64,000 bases of DNA from Mucilaginibacter sp. UR6-1 (GTDB taxonomy: Bacteria; Bacteroidota; Bacteroidia; Sphingobacteriales; Sphingobacteriaceae): contig NZ_JAJIWP010000002.1 of the NCBI RefSeq assembly GCF_020880975.1, positions 186,001 through 250,000 of the forward strand. The letters are read 5' to 3'. Within the stretch, counting starts at the first letter, position 1; the number at the start of each line of letters is the position of its first letter. Positions 20,385 through 28,880 of this stretch are shown one piece after another. The notes under the pieces were generated by a model. It was not told the DNA's origin. It did not search any database and saw nothing but the letters and a program-made list of their open reading frames with translations. The position numbers and the translations under genes are program-made.

Positions 20385-21800
20385 ATGATCAAGAGATATA
20401 AATGGCCGGTACTTGCAGCGCTTTCAGCAACGATGATCATCTCATCGTGCGTTACCAAAAAGTACCAGCAGCCAAACCTTAACGTACAAACGGATAAGCT
20501 GTATCGGGATACTACGGTTACTGATACTGCCTCAATAGCCTCGGTACCTGTTGAGCAGTTATTTGCCGATACCGTTTTGCAGGGACTTTTAAAAGAGGGT
20601 ATTCAAAATAACCTCGATCTTAAAACTGCCGTGCAGCGCATCAATTCGGCATATGCAACTGTACAGCAAACCAAGGCCGCGTTTTTCCCGAGCTTATCAG
20701 GCAACGCGCAGATAACCCGTACCAAGCAATCTGCCGCCGGATTGAATTTTCCGCCGGAAATTGCGAATTCGTTCATATTAACCACAACCACCCATCAATT
20801 AGGTTTAAGTACCAGTTGGGAGGCAGATATATGGGGTAAGCTAAGCAGTTCAAAACGTTCGGCATTGGCCAACTTTTTTGCTACCGATGCCGCCAAGCGT
20901 GCCGTGCAAACACAGTTGATAGCTGATATTGCCAACAACTACTACAGCTTGCTGGCGCTGGATAAGCAATTAGCTATTACCGAGCAAACGCTTAAAAACC
21001 GTATAAGCGATGTGGAAACCATGAAGGCTTTAAAGGAGAGCGCTATAGTAACAGGTGCAGCAGTTGTACAAAGCGAAGCCAACCGTTATGCCGCCGAGGT
21101 TACCATACCCGACCTTAAACGCAGCATCCGCGAAACAGAGAATGCTTTAAGCATATTGCTTGCCCGCACACCGGGTGCTATAAAGCGTTCATCGCTTGAT
21201 GAGCAAAAGCCTTATACTGATATGCAGGTGGGTATTCCATCGCAATTGTTAAAAAACAGGCCCGATGTGCAGCAGGCAGAGTTTGCCTTTCGCAGCGCAT
21301 TTGAGAACACAAATGTAGCCCGCACCTATTTTTACCCGGCCTTAACTATTACGGCGCAGGGTGGTGTATCATCATTAAAGATCAAAAACCTGTTTGATAA
21401 CTCTATATTTTACAGCATTGTTGGCGGTTTAACCCAGCCGATATTTGCCAAAGGCGAAAACCGTGCAAGGCTACGCGCCGCCAAAGCCGAACAGGAGCAG
21501 GCTTATTATGCTTTTCAGCAATCGGTGTTAACTGCGGGTTCAGAGGTATCAAACGCTTTGTATTCCTACCAAACCGCGGTTGAAAAACAAACATCACGTA
21601 CCAAGCAGTTAGAGGCACTGCAAAAATCAGTTGATTTTACAAAGGAGTTACTGCGTTACAGCTCGGCAACAAATTATACCGATGTGTTGACATCAGAACA
21701 AAGTTTACTATCAGCACAACTAAGCAGCGTAAGCGATAAATTACAGCAGTTGCAGGCTATAGTTAACCTGTACCGCTCGTTAGGTGGTGGCTGGAAATAA
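20385..21800 (+). CDS. TolC-like outer-membrane efflux lipoprotein (NodT family)
   Basis: A 471-aa outer-membrane factor forming the exit duct of the RND pump. The N-terminal signal ends with a lipobox (TMIISSCVTKK), typical of OprM/NodT-type channels. Two OEP repeats with long helices are evident. It is the last gene of the efflux operon, 32 bp after the permease, and is followed by inverted repeats at 21811-21825 and 21872-21904. Confidence 0.93.
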   Translation: MIKRYKWPVLAALSATMIISSCVTKKYQQPNLNVQTDKLYRDTTVTDTASIASVPVEQLFADTVLQGLLKEGIQNNLDLKTAVQRINSAYATVQQTKAAFFPSLSGNAQITRTKQSAAGLNFPPEIANSFILTTTTHQLGLSTSWEADIWGKLSSSKRSALANFFATDAAKRAVQTQLIADIANNYYSLLALDKQLAITEQTLKNRISDVETMKALKESAIVTGAAVVQSEANRYAAEVTIPDLKRSIRETENALSILLARTPGAIKRSSLDEQKPYTDMQVGIPSQLLKNRPDVQQAEFAFRSAFENTNVARTYFYPALTITAQGGVSSLKIKNLFDNSIFYSIVGGLTQPIFAKGENRARLRAAKAEQEQAYYAFQQSVLTAGSEVSNALYSYQTAVEKQTSRTKQLEALQKSVDFTKELLRYSSATNYTDVLTSEQSLLSAQLSSVSDKLQQLQAIVNLYRSLGGGWK

Positions 21801-21871
21801 AAACATGGCATTGTCAAAATGACAACAATATTTAACATTCGTTTAAAATATTGCAAAGCCATGTTCGTCTG

Positions 21872-21904
21872 CAATACCGTATGGTAAATAACCATGCGGT
21901 ATTG
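21872..21904 (+). terminator. Long hairpin between efflux operon and DUF5686 gene
   Basis: The arms CAATACCGTATGGT (21872-21885) and ACCATGCGGTATTG (21891-21904) pair over 14 bp with one G-T wobble and a 5-nt loop. A smaller repeat TTGTCA-AAA-TGACAA sits at 21811-21825. The hairpin probably terminates the efflux operon, but it has only a weak T-tail and ends 52 bp before the next ATG, so a leader or regulatory role is possible. Confidence 0.5.
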
Positions 21905-21956
21905 TAATTATCTTTGGGCACCTTTTTGCCGAGAGGTAACTTGAGTGGAAATAAAA

Positions 21957-24524
21957 ATGAATATCACAACAAATATCAAAAAGAAATTAAGTTTGCTTGC
22001 AATAGCTATGTTGCTGACGGTGATGGCCTTTGCACAAAACGCCACCATTGTGCAGGGTACCATACGCGATGCAAAAACCAAGGAAACCCTGCCCTATGTT
22101 TCAGTAGCGGTGGTGGGTACATCCCAGGGTGCCAATACCGATATGAATGGTCATTACCGTATCACCATAAACGGTACTTATAACCAGTTGCAGGCATCAT
22201 ACGTAGGTTATAAAACGGTAGTAAAAAATATATTGCCCGGCCGCGAGCAAACTGTTGATATATTAATGGGCGATGATGCCAAACTGCTGAGCGAAGTAGT
22301 GGTAAAAGCGGGCAAAAAAAAGAAATATACCAACAAGAACAATCCGGCGGTTGAGCTTATACGTAAGGTAATTGCCAATAAGGACAAGAACCGCTCAGAA
22401 GCTTACGATTATACGCAGTACAAACAGTACGAAAAGATGTTCTTTTCGCTGAGTAACCTGTCCGACAAGTTTAAAAACCGTAAGATGTTCCGTAACTACC
22501 AGTTCCTTTTCCAGGAGCAGGATTCAACAGCCATAGGGGGTAAAAACCTGTTGCCTATGTATATGGAAGAAAAGCTGTCTGACAATTACTATCGTAAAGA
22601 TCCGGAAAAGAAAAAGCAGATAGTTACCGCCCACAAGCAGGTTAAGTTTGATGAGAACTTTATTGATAATGAAGGCTTGCAGCAATACTTTAACCGCATG
22701 TATCAGGATATTGAGATTTATGATAACAACATCTCACTGCTGAGTAACCAGATACTTAGCCCGATAGCCGGTTCGGCACCTGCGTTCTACAAATTTTTTA
22801 TTACCGATACGCTTAAAGATCAAAGCCCGCAACTGGTGGAGCTGAGCTTTACACCGCGTAATACTACCGACATGCTTTTTGAGGGCCGCTTATATGTTAC
22901 CCTTGACGGTAACTACGCGGTTGAGAATGCTGTACTTACAGTAAACAAAAACATCAACCTCAACTTTGTGCGCCAGATGATGGCCACACTTACCTTTGAG
23001 AAAAACCCCGACGGCCGTTACCACCTGAGTGGCAGCGACCTGAAGATGGACTTTGGTTTGAACAAAAATAAAGGTGGGGGTATATTTGGCCAGCGTACCG
23101 TAACCATACAGGATTTCAGCATAAACCAGCCGCAGCCTAAAACAACTTATGATGGCCCGGCAGTAGTGGTAACCAAGGATTCGGAAGATAAGAGCGACTT
23201 GTTCTGGCAATCAAACCGCCTGGACACGCTTTCGGTACAACAGCGCGATATTTATAAGAATATTGATAGCCTGCAAACCATACCATCCTTTAAGCGTACC
23301 ATGGATTTAATTACCCTTTTTATAGCGGGTTATAAAAACTTTGGACCATTTGAGGTAGGGCCGGTAAATACCTTTTACAGCTTTAACCCGGTTGAAGGTT
23401 TCAGGCTGCGCCTGGGTGGCCGTACCACTACAGCGTTAAGCGAGCGTTATTACTTTGAAACTTATGGCGCTTATGGCTTTAAGGACGAAAAGTTCAAGTA
23501 CTTTTTAAGTGCTACCTATTCGCTCAACAACAAGTCTATCTACCGTTTTCCGCAAAACTATGTAAGGGCGAGCTTTCAGCACGATACCAAAATTCCGGGT
23601 CAGGAATTGCAGTTTGTGCAGGAGAGCAGTTTCCTGTTATCATTTAAACGCGGTAATAACGATATGTGGTTGTATAACGACATATTCAGGTTAGATTATG
23701 TGCACGAGTTCCGTAATCACTTTTCATACAACCTCGGCTTTAAAACATGGTCGCAAAGCCCTGCCGGTGCCCTGTATTTTCAAAATACGCTTGATGGGCA
23801 GGCCAACAACGTACGTAAGCTAAGCACTACAGAACTATCGCTGCAATTGCGTTATGCGCCTTATGAGAAGTTTTACCAGGGCAAACTATACCGTACGCCG
23901 ATACCTGATAAGTATCCCATATTTACATTGCAGTACAACCAGGGCGTTAAAAACCTGTTAGGCGGCGATTATAGCTACCAAAGCATTACAGCCAATATCA
24001 CCAAGCGTTTCTATTGGTCGCAGTTTGGTTATACTGATATATCAACCGAGGCGAATAATTTGTTTGGCCAGGCGCCATTTCCGTTGCTTGATATACACCG
24101 CGCCAACCAATCCTACGCGTTTCAGTTTCAATCATACAACCTGATGAACTTTTTGGAGTTTGTGAGCGACCATTACGCGGCCATTAATATTGACCATAGC
24201 TTTAATGGTTTTATATTTAACAAGGTGCCGCTGCTCAAAAAGCTAAAATGGCGTGAGGTGATCGACTTTAAGAGCCTGTGGGGTGGCATCCGTGATGAGA
24301 ACAACCCGGCTTTAAATCCTCAACTGTACAACTTTCCGGTAAGTACCGAAACCGGTGCGCCTATTACTTACTCATTAAATAATGGGCCTTATATGGAGGG
24401 TAGCGTAGGTATATCAAACATATTCAAAGTATTGAGAATAGATTATGTTAAACGTTTCTCATACCTTGATCACCCGGGCATTGCCAAAAACGGGGTAAGG
24501 TTTTTTGTAAAGTTCGATTTTTAA
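21957..24524 (+). CDS. DUF5686 / carboxypeptidase-regulatory-like outer-membrane protein
   Basis: An 855-aa Bacteroidota outer-membrane protein. After a signal peptide (LLAIAMLLTVMAFAQ) there is a carboxypeptidase-D-like beta-sandwich (GTIRDAKTKETLPYVSVAV ... ASYVGYKTVV) and then a long DUF5686 region ending in aromatic beta-strands with terminal FVKFDF, typical of barrel insertion. The family is common near TonB systems, but its role is unestablished. I chose ATG 21957 over an upstream GTG because it gives a proper signal peptide. Monocistronic, with a terminator at 24551. Confidence 0.88.
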   Translation: MNITTNIKKKLSLLAIAMLLTVMAFAQNATIVQGTIRDAKTKETLPYVSVAVVGTSQGANTDMNGHYRITINGTYNQLQASYVGYKTVVKNILPGREQTVDILMGDDAKLLSEVVVKAGKKKKYTNKNNPAVELIRKVIANKDKNRSEAYDYTQYKQYEKMFFSLSNLSDKFKNRKMFRNYQFLFQEQDSTAIGGKNLLPMYMEEKLSDNYYRKDPEKKKQIVTAHKQVKFDENFIDNEGLQQYFNRMYQDIEIYDNNISLLSNQILSPIAGSAPAFYKFFITDTLKDQSPQLVELSFTPRNTTDMLFEGRLYVTLDGNYAVENAVLTVNKNINLNFVRQMMATLTFEKNPDGRYHLSGSDLKMDFGLNKNKGGGIFGQRTVTIQDFSINQPQPKTTYDGPAVVVTKDSEDKSDLFWQSNRLDTLSVQQRDIYKNIDSLQTIPSFKRTMDLITLFIAGYKNFGPFEVGPVNTFYSFNPVEGFRLRLGGRTTTALSERYYFETYGAYGFKDEKFKYFLSATYSLNNKSIYRFPQNYVRASFQHDTKIPGQELQFVQESSFLLSFKRGNNDMWLYNDIFRLDYVHEFRNHFSYNLGFKTWSQSPAGALYFQNTLDGQANNVRKLSTTELSLQLRYAPYEKFYQGKLYRTPIPDKYPIFTLQYNQGVKNLLGGDYSYQSITANITKRFYWSQFGYTDISTEANNLFGQAPFPLLDIHRANQSYAFQFQSYNLMNFLEFVSDHYAAINIDHSFNGFIFNKVPLLKKLKWREVIDFKSLWGGIRDENNPALNPQLYNFPVSTETGAPITYSLNNGPYMEGSVGISNIFKVLRIDYVKRFSYLDHPGIAKNGVRFFVKFDF

Positions 24525-24550
24525 AAATTCTTAACTCAATATATATCAAG

Positions 24551-24579
24551 AGGCTCGTATTTGTTACGGGCCTTTTTTT
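24551..24579 (+). terminator. Intrinsic terminator after the DUF5686 gene
   Basis: AGGCTCGTA (24551-24559) pairs with TACGGGCCT (24565-24573) with one wobble and a 5-nt loop, followed by seven T residues. It separates the DUF5686 gene from the arsenic operon. Confidence 0.85.
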
Positions 24580-24609
24580 GTTCGCGGCTATTGCATAGTA
24601 AAAATATTC

Positions 24610-24625
24610 ATCGTAATATTGCGAT
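24610..24625. promoter_or_regulatory. ArsR-type operator before arsR
   Basis: ATCGTAATATTGCGAT is a 16-bp palindrome with one mismatched pair and ends 4 bp before the arsR ATG. A nearly identical copy occurs before the second gene (24977). Position and duplication fit autoregulation by ArsR with release on binding of arsenite. Confidence 0.7.
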
Positions 24626-24629
24626 ATAT

Positions 24630-24959
24630 ATGGGCATCACCAAAACAGAGATATTTACCGACGAGCAGAACAAGCTGGCTGTGCTGTTAAAGGCTATTGC
24701 CCATCCTGCGCGTATCGCCATATTGCAGCATATTATTAAGGCTAATGCTTGTATATGCGGCGACCTGGTAGAGGAGTTGGGCTTAGCGCAGGCAACCATA
24801 TCACAACATCTGAAGGAGTTAAAAAATGCCGGATTGATACAGGGCAACATCGAGGGTGCCAGTATTTGCTATTGCATTGAACCAAATGCCTGGGCAATGC
24901 TGCAAAGCCAGCTTAGTAACTTTTTTGGTTCATACAAGGCACCTAAAACCTGCTGTTAA
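24630..24959 (+). CDS. arsR: ArsR-family arsenic-responsive repressor
   Basis: A 109-aa winged-helix repressor. The metal-sensing helix contains NACICGDLVEELGLAQATIS, resembling the ELCVCDL box of ArsR proteins in which the Cys pair binds As(III). A further CC pair ends the protein. I placed the start at MGITKTEIFT directly after the operator; the upstream in-frame stretch lies within the terminator/promoter. It is the first gene of a five-gene arsenic operon. Confidence 0.92.
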   Translation: MGITKTEIFTDEQNKLAVLLKAIAHPARIAILQHIIKANACICGDLVEELGLAQATISQHLKELKNAGLIQGNIEGASICYCIEPNAWAMLQSQLSNFFGSYKAPKTCC

Positions 24960-24976
24960 AAAATTTGAGTTTAATC

Positions 24977-24992
24977 ATCGTAATATTGCAAT
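24977..24992. promoter_or_regulatory. Second ArsR-type operator inside the arsenic operon
   Basis: ATCGTAATATTGCAAT matches the operator at 24610 in 14 of 16 positions. It lies in the 45-bp gap between arsR and the DUF6428 gene, 12 bp before the DUF6428 ATG. It may make the structural genes independently repressible or act as a roadblock. Confidence 0.6.
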
Positions 24993-25004
24993 AATACAAT
25001 TGAT

Positions 25005-25535
25005 ATGGAACCACTAAAATGGCAAACTTTTAAAGAGTATCTTACCAATAATGCCGGGCTTAGGCTCCAGTTTCAATATGCCGAAGGGCAATGGGTTGAT
25101 GCATCATACCACATAACCGAAATAAAGCAGGCTCCCGTAACATCAGTTGATTGTGGTGGGGTGATGAATGCCTGGACAGAAGTCGTTATGCAACTATGGG
25201 AGCCCGTAAGCGAAGGTAACCGCCGGGCCATGAAGGTAGATAAAGCGCTTTCCATCATCAGTGTGGTTGAAAAAGCCATGCCGCTGTATCCGGCGGCAGT
25301 GGTAAAAATTGAATTCGGCAACCAGCAGTTTGATACCCGGCAATTGATACCTAAAGGTTTTATTATTAACGATGGAAATTTGATAGTTGATTTGAGGCCC
25401 GATACCGTGCAGTGCAAGGCCATTGAGCGTGGCGGTAGCTGCGGCACGCCAGGGGAGGAGAGTAATAACAAGCAGACTAATTTGCAAAACCTGGTGGCTG
25501 CATCGTGCTGTACGCCCGGTTCAGGGTGTTGTTAG
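25005..25535 (+). CDS. DUF6428-like protein of the arsenic operon
   Basis: A 176-aa soluble protein which I recognise as the DUF6428 type that accompanies arsR in Bacteroidota. Its function is not established. The C-terminus is cysteine-rich: a GGSCGTPG segment and a final ASCCTPGSGCC, giving five Cys in the last ~35 residues, a plausible thiol site for As(III). It lies between arsR and arsN2, has its own operator copy upstream and a 13-bp gap downstream. Confidence 0.75.
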   Translation: MEPLKWQTFKEYLTNNAGLRLQFQYAEGQWVDASYHITEIKQAPVTSVDCGGVMNAWTEVVMQLWEPVSEGNRRAMKVDKALSIISVVEKAMPLYPAAVVKIEFGNQQFDTRQLIPKGFIINDGNLIVDLRPDTVQCKAIERGGSCGTPGEESNNKQTNLQNLVAASCCTPGSGCC

Positions 25536-25548
25536 TTAATTAAAAACC

Positions 25549-25977
25549 ATGATCACACAATCAGCTATTTCCCATAAGCAACAGGTGGTTAATTTACTAC
25601 AGGCGCAGCACCTGCCATACGCCGATCTGCCTCAGGATCTGAATAACTTTTTTGTTGTAACCGGGGCCGAACAGTTAATTGGTGTAGCCGGTTTTGAGGT
25701 TTATGAAGGTTATGCGTTATTACGTTCTGTTGCTGTTTTGCCTGAATACCGGGGCAAAGGTATTGCCGCAACGTTGTTAAGCATAATAAACACGCGCGCT
25801 GTAAGCATTGGTGTAAAAGAGCTGTGGCTGTTTACTGAAAGTGCTGCCGGTTATTTTGAACGCCTGGGCTTTACCCAAACATCGCGCGGGCAGGTGCCTG
25901 CTCCGCTCAGGCTGTCAACGCAGTATAGTTCGGTTTGCCCGCAATCAGCCGCGGTAATGTTCAAATCCATCCAATAA
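25549..25977 (+). CDS. arsN2: GNAT acetyltransferase, ArsN2-like
   Basis: A 142-aa GNAT N-acetyltransferase. The acetyl-CoA-binding motif A is RSVAVLPEYRGKGIAATLL. The later FTESAAGYFERLGF segment is typical of the ArsN2 subfamily found in arsenic operons. Relatives acetylate or otherwise modify arsenical compounds, but the substrate of this one is inferred from its position between DUF6428 and arsC. The gap to arsC is 13 bp. Confidence 0.82.
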   Translation: MITQSAISHKQQVVNLLQAQHLPYADLPQDLNNFFVVTGAEQLIGVAGFEVYEGYALLRSVAVLPEYRGKGIAATLLSIINTRAVSIGVKELWLFTESAAGYFERLGFTQTSRGQVPAPLRLSTQYSSVCPQSAAVMFKSIQ

Positions 25978-25990
25978 CACATATCACTTT

Positions 25991-26422
25991 ATGAAGAATG
26001 TTTTAGTACTATGTACCGGCAATAGTTGCCGCAGCCAGATAGCGCATGGTTATCTCGCCTTGTTTGCGGCGGGTAAAGCCAATATATACAGCGCCGGCAT
26101 TGAAACCCACGGTGTAAATCCTCAAGCCATAAAAATAATGGCCGAAGATGGTATTGATATATCAGCCCACACATCAAACCATGCAGATGAGTATCAGCAC
26201 ATAAAATTTGACTACGTGATAACTGTTTGCGATAATGCTAATGAGGCTTGTCCTTACTTTCCGGGCAATGTGCAACGGCTGCACCACAATTTTCCTGATC
26301 CGGCTAAGGCCACCGGTACCGGAGAGGAGATTTTGCAGCAGTTCAGAATAGTGCGTGATATGATCAAAACTTACGCGCTTGATTTTGCTGATAAGCACCT
26401 ACAGGTTCAATATGGTAGTTAA
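25991..26422 (+). CDS. arsC: Arsenate reductase, thioredoxin-coupled (LMW-PTP fold)
   Basis: Reduces arsenate to arsenite for export. The P-loop CTGNSCRS holds nucleophile C8 and R14. The resolving pair C80 and C87 in [15 protein letters not shown] matches the relay cysteines of S. aureus pI258 ArsC, and the general acid would be D103 in FPDPAK. The length of 143 aa fits the family. The stop overlaps the start of the arsenite exporter by 11 bp. Confidence 0.93.
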   Translation: MKNVLVLCTGNSCRSQIAHGYLALFAAGKANIYSAGIETHGVNPQAIKIMAEDGIDISAHTSNHADEYQHIKFDYVITVCDNANEACPYFPGNVQRLHHNFPDPAKATGTGEEILQQFRIVRDMIKTYALDFADKHLQVQYGS

Positions 26423-27476
26423 TAATCATCAGGCCGTTGTTAAAAGCAAGCGTTTAGCCGTGCTTGACAGGTATTTAACCCTCTGGATATTCGCGGCTAT
26501 GGCCACAGGACTGTTATTGGGTTATTTAATGCCTGCATTATCGTTGGCAGTGGGGGCTTATGCTTCGGGTACTACCAATATACCGCTCGCGGTTGGCTTG
26601 ATATTGATGATGTACCCGCCGCTGGCCAGAGTAAGGTATGAATACCTCGGGCAAATATTTAAAAATGTGAGGTTGCTCAGTCTGTCAATCTTCCTTAACT
26701 GGATAGTTGGCCCTGTACTAATGTTTGCACTGGCCGTATTGTTTTTGCATGACCGGCCGGATTATATGGTAGGCGTTATCATGATAGGCCTTGCCAGGTG
26801 CATAGCTATGGTAATAGTTTGGAATGATATGGCCGATGGCAGCCGTGAGTACGCCGCAGGCCTTGTAGCTCTTAACAGTGTTTTCCAGGTAGTGCTTTAC
26901 AGCGTTTATGCTTACGTTTTTATAACCGTGTTGTTGCCGCTGTTTGGCTTTAAAGCCGAAAATATTAGTGTAAGCGCCGGTGAAGTAGCCTGGTCAACCT
27001 TTATATATTTAGGCATACCCTTTACTGCAGGTTTTGCCGGGAGGTACCTGCTTGTAAAAATGAAGGGAACGGAATGGTACGAGCGGCGGTACATACCAGC
27101 TATTTCCCCGGTAACACTTATCGCGTTACTGTTTACCATTATTATTATGTTCAGCATTAAGGCTAAAGTAATTATTAAATTACCTGTTGATGTATTGCGT
27201 ATAGCCTTGCCGCTGGTAATTTATTTTGTGTTGATGTTTGTACTGAGCTTTTTTGCGGCTAAGCGTTTTAAAGCGGCCTACCCCCAAAATGCTGCAATTG
27301 CTTTTACCGCTACCGGGAATAACTTTGAGCTGGCCATAGCGGTTGCGGTAGGTGTATTTGGTATTAATTCAGGGCAGGCGCTGGCAGGCATTGTGGGGCC
27401 ACTGGTTGAGGTACCCGCATTAATTTTATTGGTTAAGCTGATTAGCAGGTTACGAGTAAAGTATTATAAGGACTGA
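26412..27476 (+). CDS. acr3: Arsenite efflux transporter, ACR3 family
   Basis: A 354-aa inner-membrane As(III) exporter with about ten helices. The family-conserved cysteine is in [16 protein letters not shown], and the [18 protein letters not shown] segment is characteristic of ACR3. I placed the start at [10 protein letters not shown], inside the last codons of arsC, giving an 11-bp overlap that suggests translational coupling. It is the last gene of the arsenic operon. Confidence 0.93.
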   Translation: MVVNNHQAVVKSKRLAVLDRYLTLWIFAAMATGLLLGYLMPALSLAVGAYASGTTNIPLAVGLILMMYPPLARVRYEYLGQIFKNVRLLSLSIFLNWIVGPVLMFALAVLFLHDRPDYMVGVIMIGLARCIAMVIVWNDMADGSREYAAGLVALNSVFQVVLYSVYAYVFITVLLPLFGFKAENISVSAGEVAWSTFIYLGIPFTAGFAGRYLLVKMKGTEWYERRYIPAISPVTLIALLFTIIIMFSIKAKVIIKLPVDVLRIALPLVIYFVLMFVLSFFAAKRFKAAYPQNAAIAFTATGNNFELAIAVAVGVFGINSGQALAGIVGPLVEVPALILLVKLISRLRVKYYKD

Positions 27477-27489
27477 TTGTAAATTAAAT

Positions 27490-27520
27490 TTTGTATTTTT
27501 CGACACAATGTGTATTATTG
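27490..27520 (+). promoter_or_regulatory. Bacteroidota-type promoter before the first TetR gene
   Basis: TTTG at 27490-27493 and TATTATTG at 27513-27520 are spaced by 19 bp, close to the Bacteroidota consensus TTTG-N19-TAnnTTTG. Transcription would begin at about 27526, almost on the ATG at 27525, so the mRNA would be nearly leaderless, or the true promoter is elsewhere. Confidence 0.45.
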
Positions 27521-27524
27521 TCTA
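27501..27524. promoter_or_regulatory. Shared motif copy 1: CGACACAA-N10-TGTCTA
   Basis: CGACACAA (27501-27508) and TGTCTA (27519-27524) flank a 10-bp spacer. It contains an imperfect inverted repeat GACA...TGTC, and an identical arrangement occurs at 28138. Position against the start codon of a TetR gene suggests an autoregulatory operator. Confidence 0.5.
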
Positions 27525-28118
27525 ATGATTAAAGCGGAAGCAATAGATAGCGTACGTGAGGATATAATTACCGCCGCTGATGAGGTATTTAAAAAGTATG
27601 GTTACCTGCGGGTGAGTATGCAGGATATATCAAAAGCCAGTGGTAAGGGCAGGAGTACGCTTTACTATTACTTTCGTAATAAGATGGAGGTATTCGATGC
27701 CGTATCGCACAGGCTGTTCAGCCAGTTGCTGCGCGAGTGCCAAAAGGTGATAAGCCCGGAGGCTACCTTTGTTGAAAATATTGAGCGTTATTATACGGTA
27801 AAGCTCCGTAACTTAAAAAAATTAGTATCAACCTACTCATTGGTAACTGATGATTTTAAGCAGGACCCATCGCTTCTGGCATCAAAAACACACCATCTGC
27901 AAACCCACGAAATTGCAATGCTTAACAACATTATACAATGGGGGCAGGCAAATAAGGAGTTAGCCCAGCTAAGCAGTGATGATAGTGTATTCCTTTCAGA
28001 AATATTTGTTACGGCCTTTAAAAGTTTTGAACAGGAAATAATATTTTATAACAGGCTGCAAAATTTTGAAGAAAAAATAAACTGGTTAGCCCAGATATTA
28101 CATAAAGGATTAACTTAA
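27525..28118 (+). CDS. TetR-family regulator 1
   Basis: A 197-aa TetR protein with an N-terminal helix-turn-helix (SMQDISKASGKGRSTLYYYF). The C-terminal ligand domain is helical and carries no recognisable signature. I placed the start at the ATG 27525; an in-frame GTG 15 bp upstream lies inside the promoter. It follows the arsenic operon in the same direction but has its own promoter-like sequence. It is followed by a second TetR-like gene with the same upstream motif. Confidence 0.85.
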   Translation: MIKAEAIDSVREDIITAADEVFKKYGYLRVSMQDISKASGKGRSTLYYYFRNKMEVFDAVSHRLFSQLLRECQKVISPEATFVENIERYYTVKLRNLKKLVSTYSLVTDDFKQDPSLLASKTHHLQTHEIAMLNNIIQWGQANKELAQLSSDDSVFLSEIFVTAFKSFEQEIIFYNRLQNFEEKINWLAQILHKGLT

Positions 28119-28137
28119 AATTTTTTTATTGTTATTT

Positions 28138-28161
28138 CGACACAAATACGCCAAGTGTCTA
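28138..28161. promoter_or_regulatory. Shared motif copy 2: CGACACAA-N10-TGTCTA
   Basis: CGACACAA (28138-28145) and TGTCTA (28156-28161) have the same 10-bp spacing as the copy at 27501, with an unrelated spacer. The sequence just after each copy is also similar (ATGATTA). It lies 71 bp before the second TetR gene, making that gene a candidate target of TetR 1. Confidence 0.5.
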
Positions 28162-28232
28162 TATGATTAATCGAACTATAGCGTTATCTATATAATTACA
28201 ACTCACTTCACTACACATCAAATCAACCAATC

Positions 28233-28844
28233 ATGATAGCAAGAACCGCACAAAGGCAAACGTCAAAAAGCAAGGAGCAGATAGTTGACAGCGCGATCAG
28301 ACTTATCAGCAAGTACGGCTTTGAACAGTTAACGCTCGACCAGGTGGGCGTGGCAGCCAATGCCAAGCGTTATGCCATTGTTGCCAAGTATGGCAACCTG
28401 GGTAACCTGATGCAGGTATGCCTGCAGGCCAGTCTGGATAGTTTAGCGTTGTTTATGTCGTTACGCGCTTACCGCAACGATTATCGTGAACATAAAACTG
28501 AGGATTTTTGGGCCTTGCTGGTAGCCTTTAACACCCATAATGCTGATAAGGCCAGTGTTATTTGCCGTTACCTGCGGTCGCCATCCATTTTCCAGGCGCA
28601 GGATTTCCGTACGGAGCTGGTAAAGCTTCTCAACCCGATCTATGATCATTTTGAGCAGGGCCTGCTGCAAAACAGTAACGTGCATATCAGGTTCATATCT
28701 TTTAAGTATCTGTACCAGTCGGCATGTACTTATGCTGATAACAAAGCGGCCTCTCAGTTAAGCCACACCGCATCAGTAAGTGTGTATTATAACAACAAGG
28801 TAGCACCTGAGTTAGAGCGTATATTAAGGCTGCCTATTAACTAA
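28233..28844 (+). CDS. TetR-like regulator 2
   Basis: A 203-aa protein with a divergent TetR-type N-terminus (SKEQIVDSAIRLISKYGFEQ then TLDQVGVAANAKRYAIVAKY). The recognition helix is unlike the usual TLYYYF form but occupies the expected place. The remainder is helical with no recognisable ligand domain. It is likely part of a two-regulator circuit with TetR 1. No enzyme or pump gene adjoins it, so its targets are unknown. Confidence 0.7.
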   Translation: MIARTAQRQTSKSKEQIVDSAIRLISKYGFEQLTLDQVGVAANAKRYAIVAKYGNLGNLMQVCLQASLDSLALFMSLRAYRNDYREHKTEDFWALLVAFNTHNADKASVICRYLRSPSIFQAQDFRTELVKLLNPIYDHFEQGLLQNSNVHIRFISFKYLYQSACTYADNKAASQLSHTASVSVYYNNKVAPELERILRLPIN

Positions 28845-28858
28845 GCAGGCAGCCTTAA
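28824..28858 (+). terminator. Hairpin overlapping the end of TetR 2
   Basis: TTAAGGCTGCCT (28824-28835) and AGGCAGCCTTAA (28847-28858) form a perfect 12-bp stem. The left arm lies in the last codons and the stop codon is in the loop. There is no clear T-tail on the + strand. It may act as an mRNA 3' end or shield against the convergent aminopeptidase transcript. Confidence 0.6.
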
Positions 28859-28880
28859 TGCAGTAGTGAGAGAGGGGGAA

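Noticed and set aside
21945..21956. GTG start for the DUF5686 protein
   Set aside because: The ATG at 21957 gives the same signal peptide with a standard start; the four extra residues have no support.
24561..24629. Longer arsR frame starting in the terminator region
   Set aside because: The added residues would cover the previous gene's terminator and the ArsR operator. The ATG after the operator matches normal ArsR length.
27490..27520. Full confidence in the promoter assignment before TetR 1
   Set aside because: The boxes fit the consensus, but the implied start is on the ATG. I list it only at moderate confidence.
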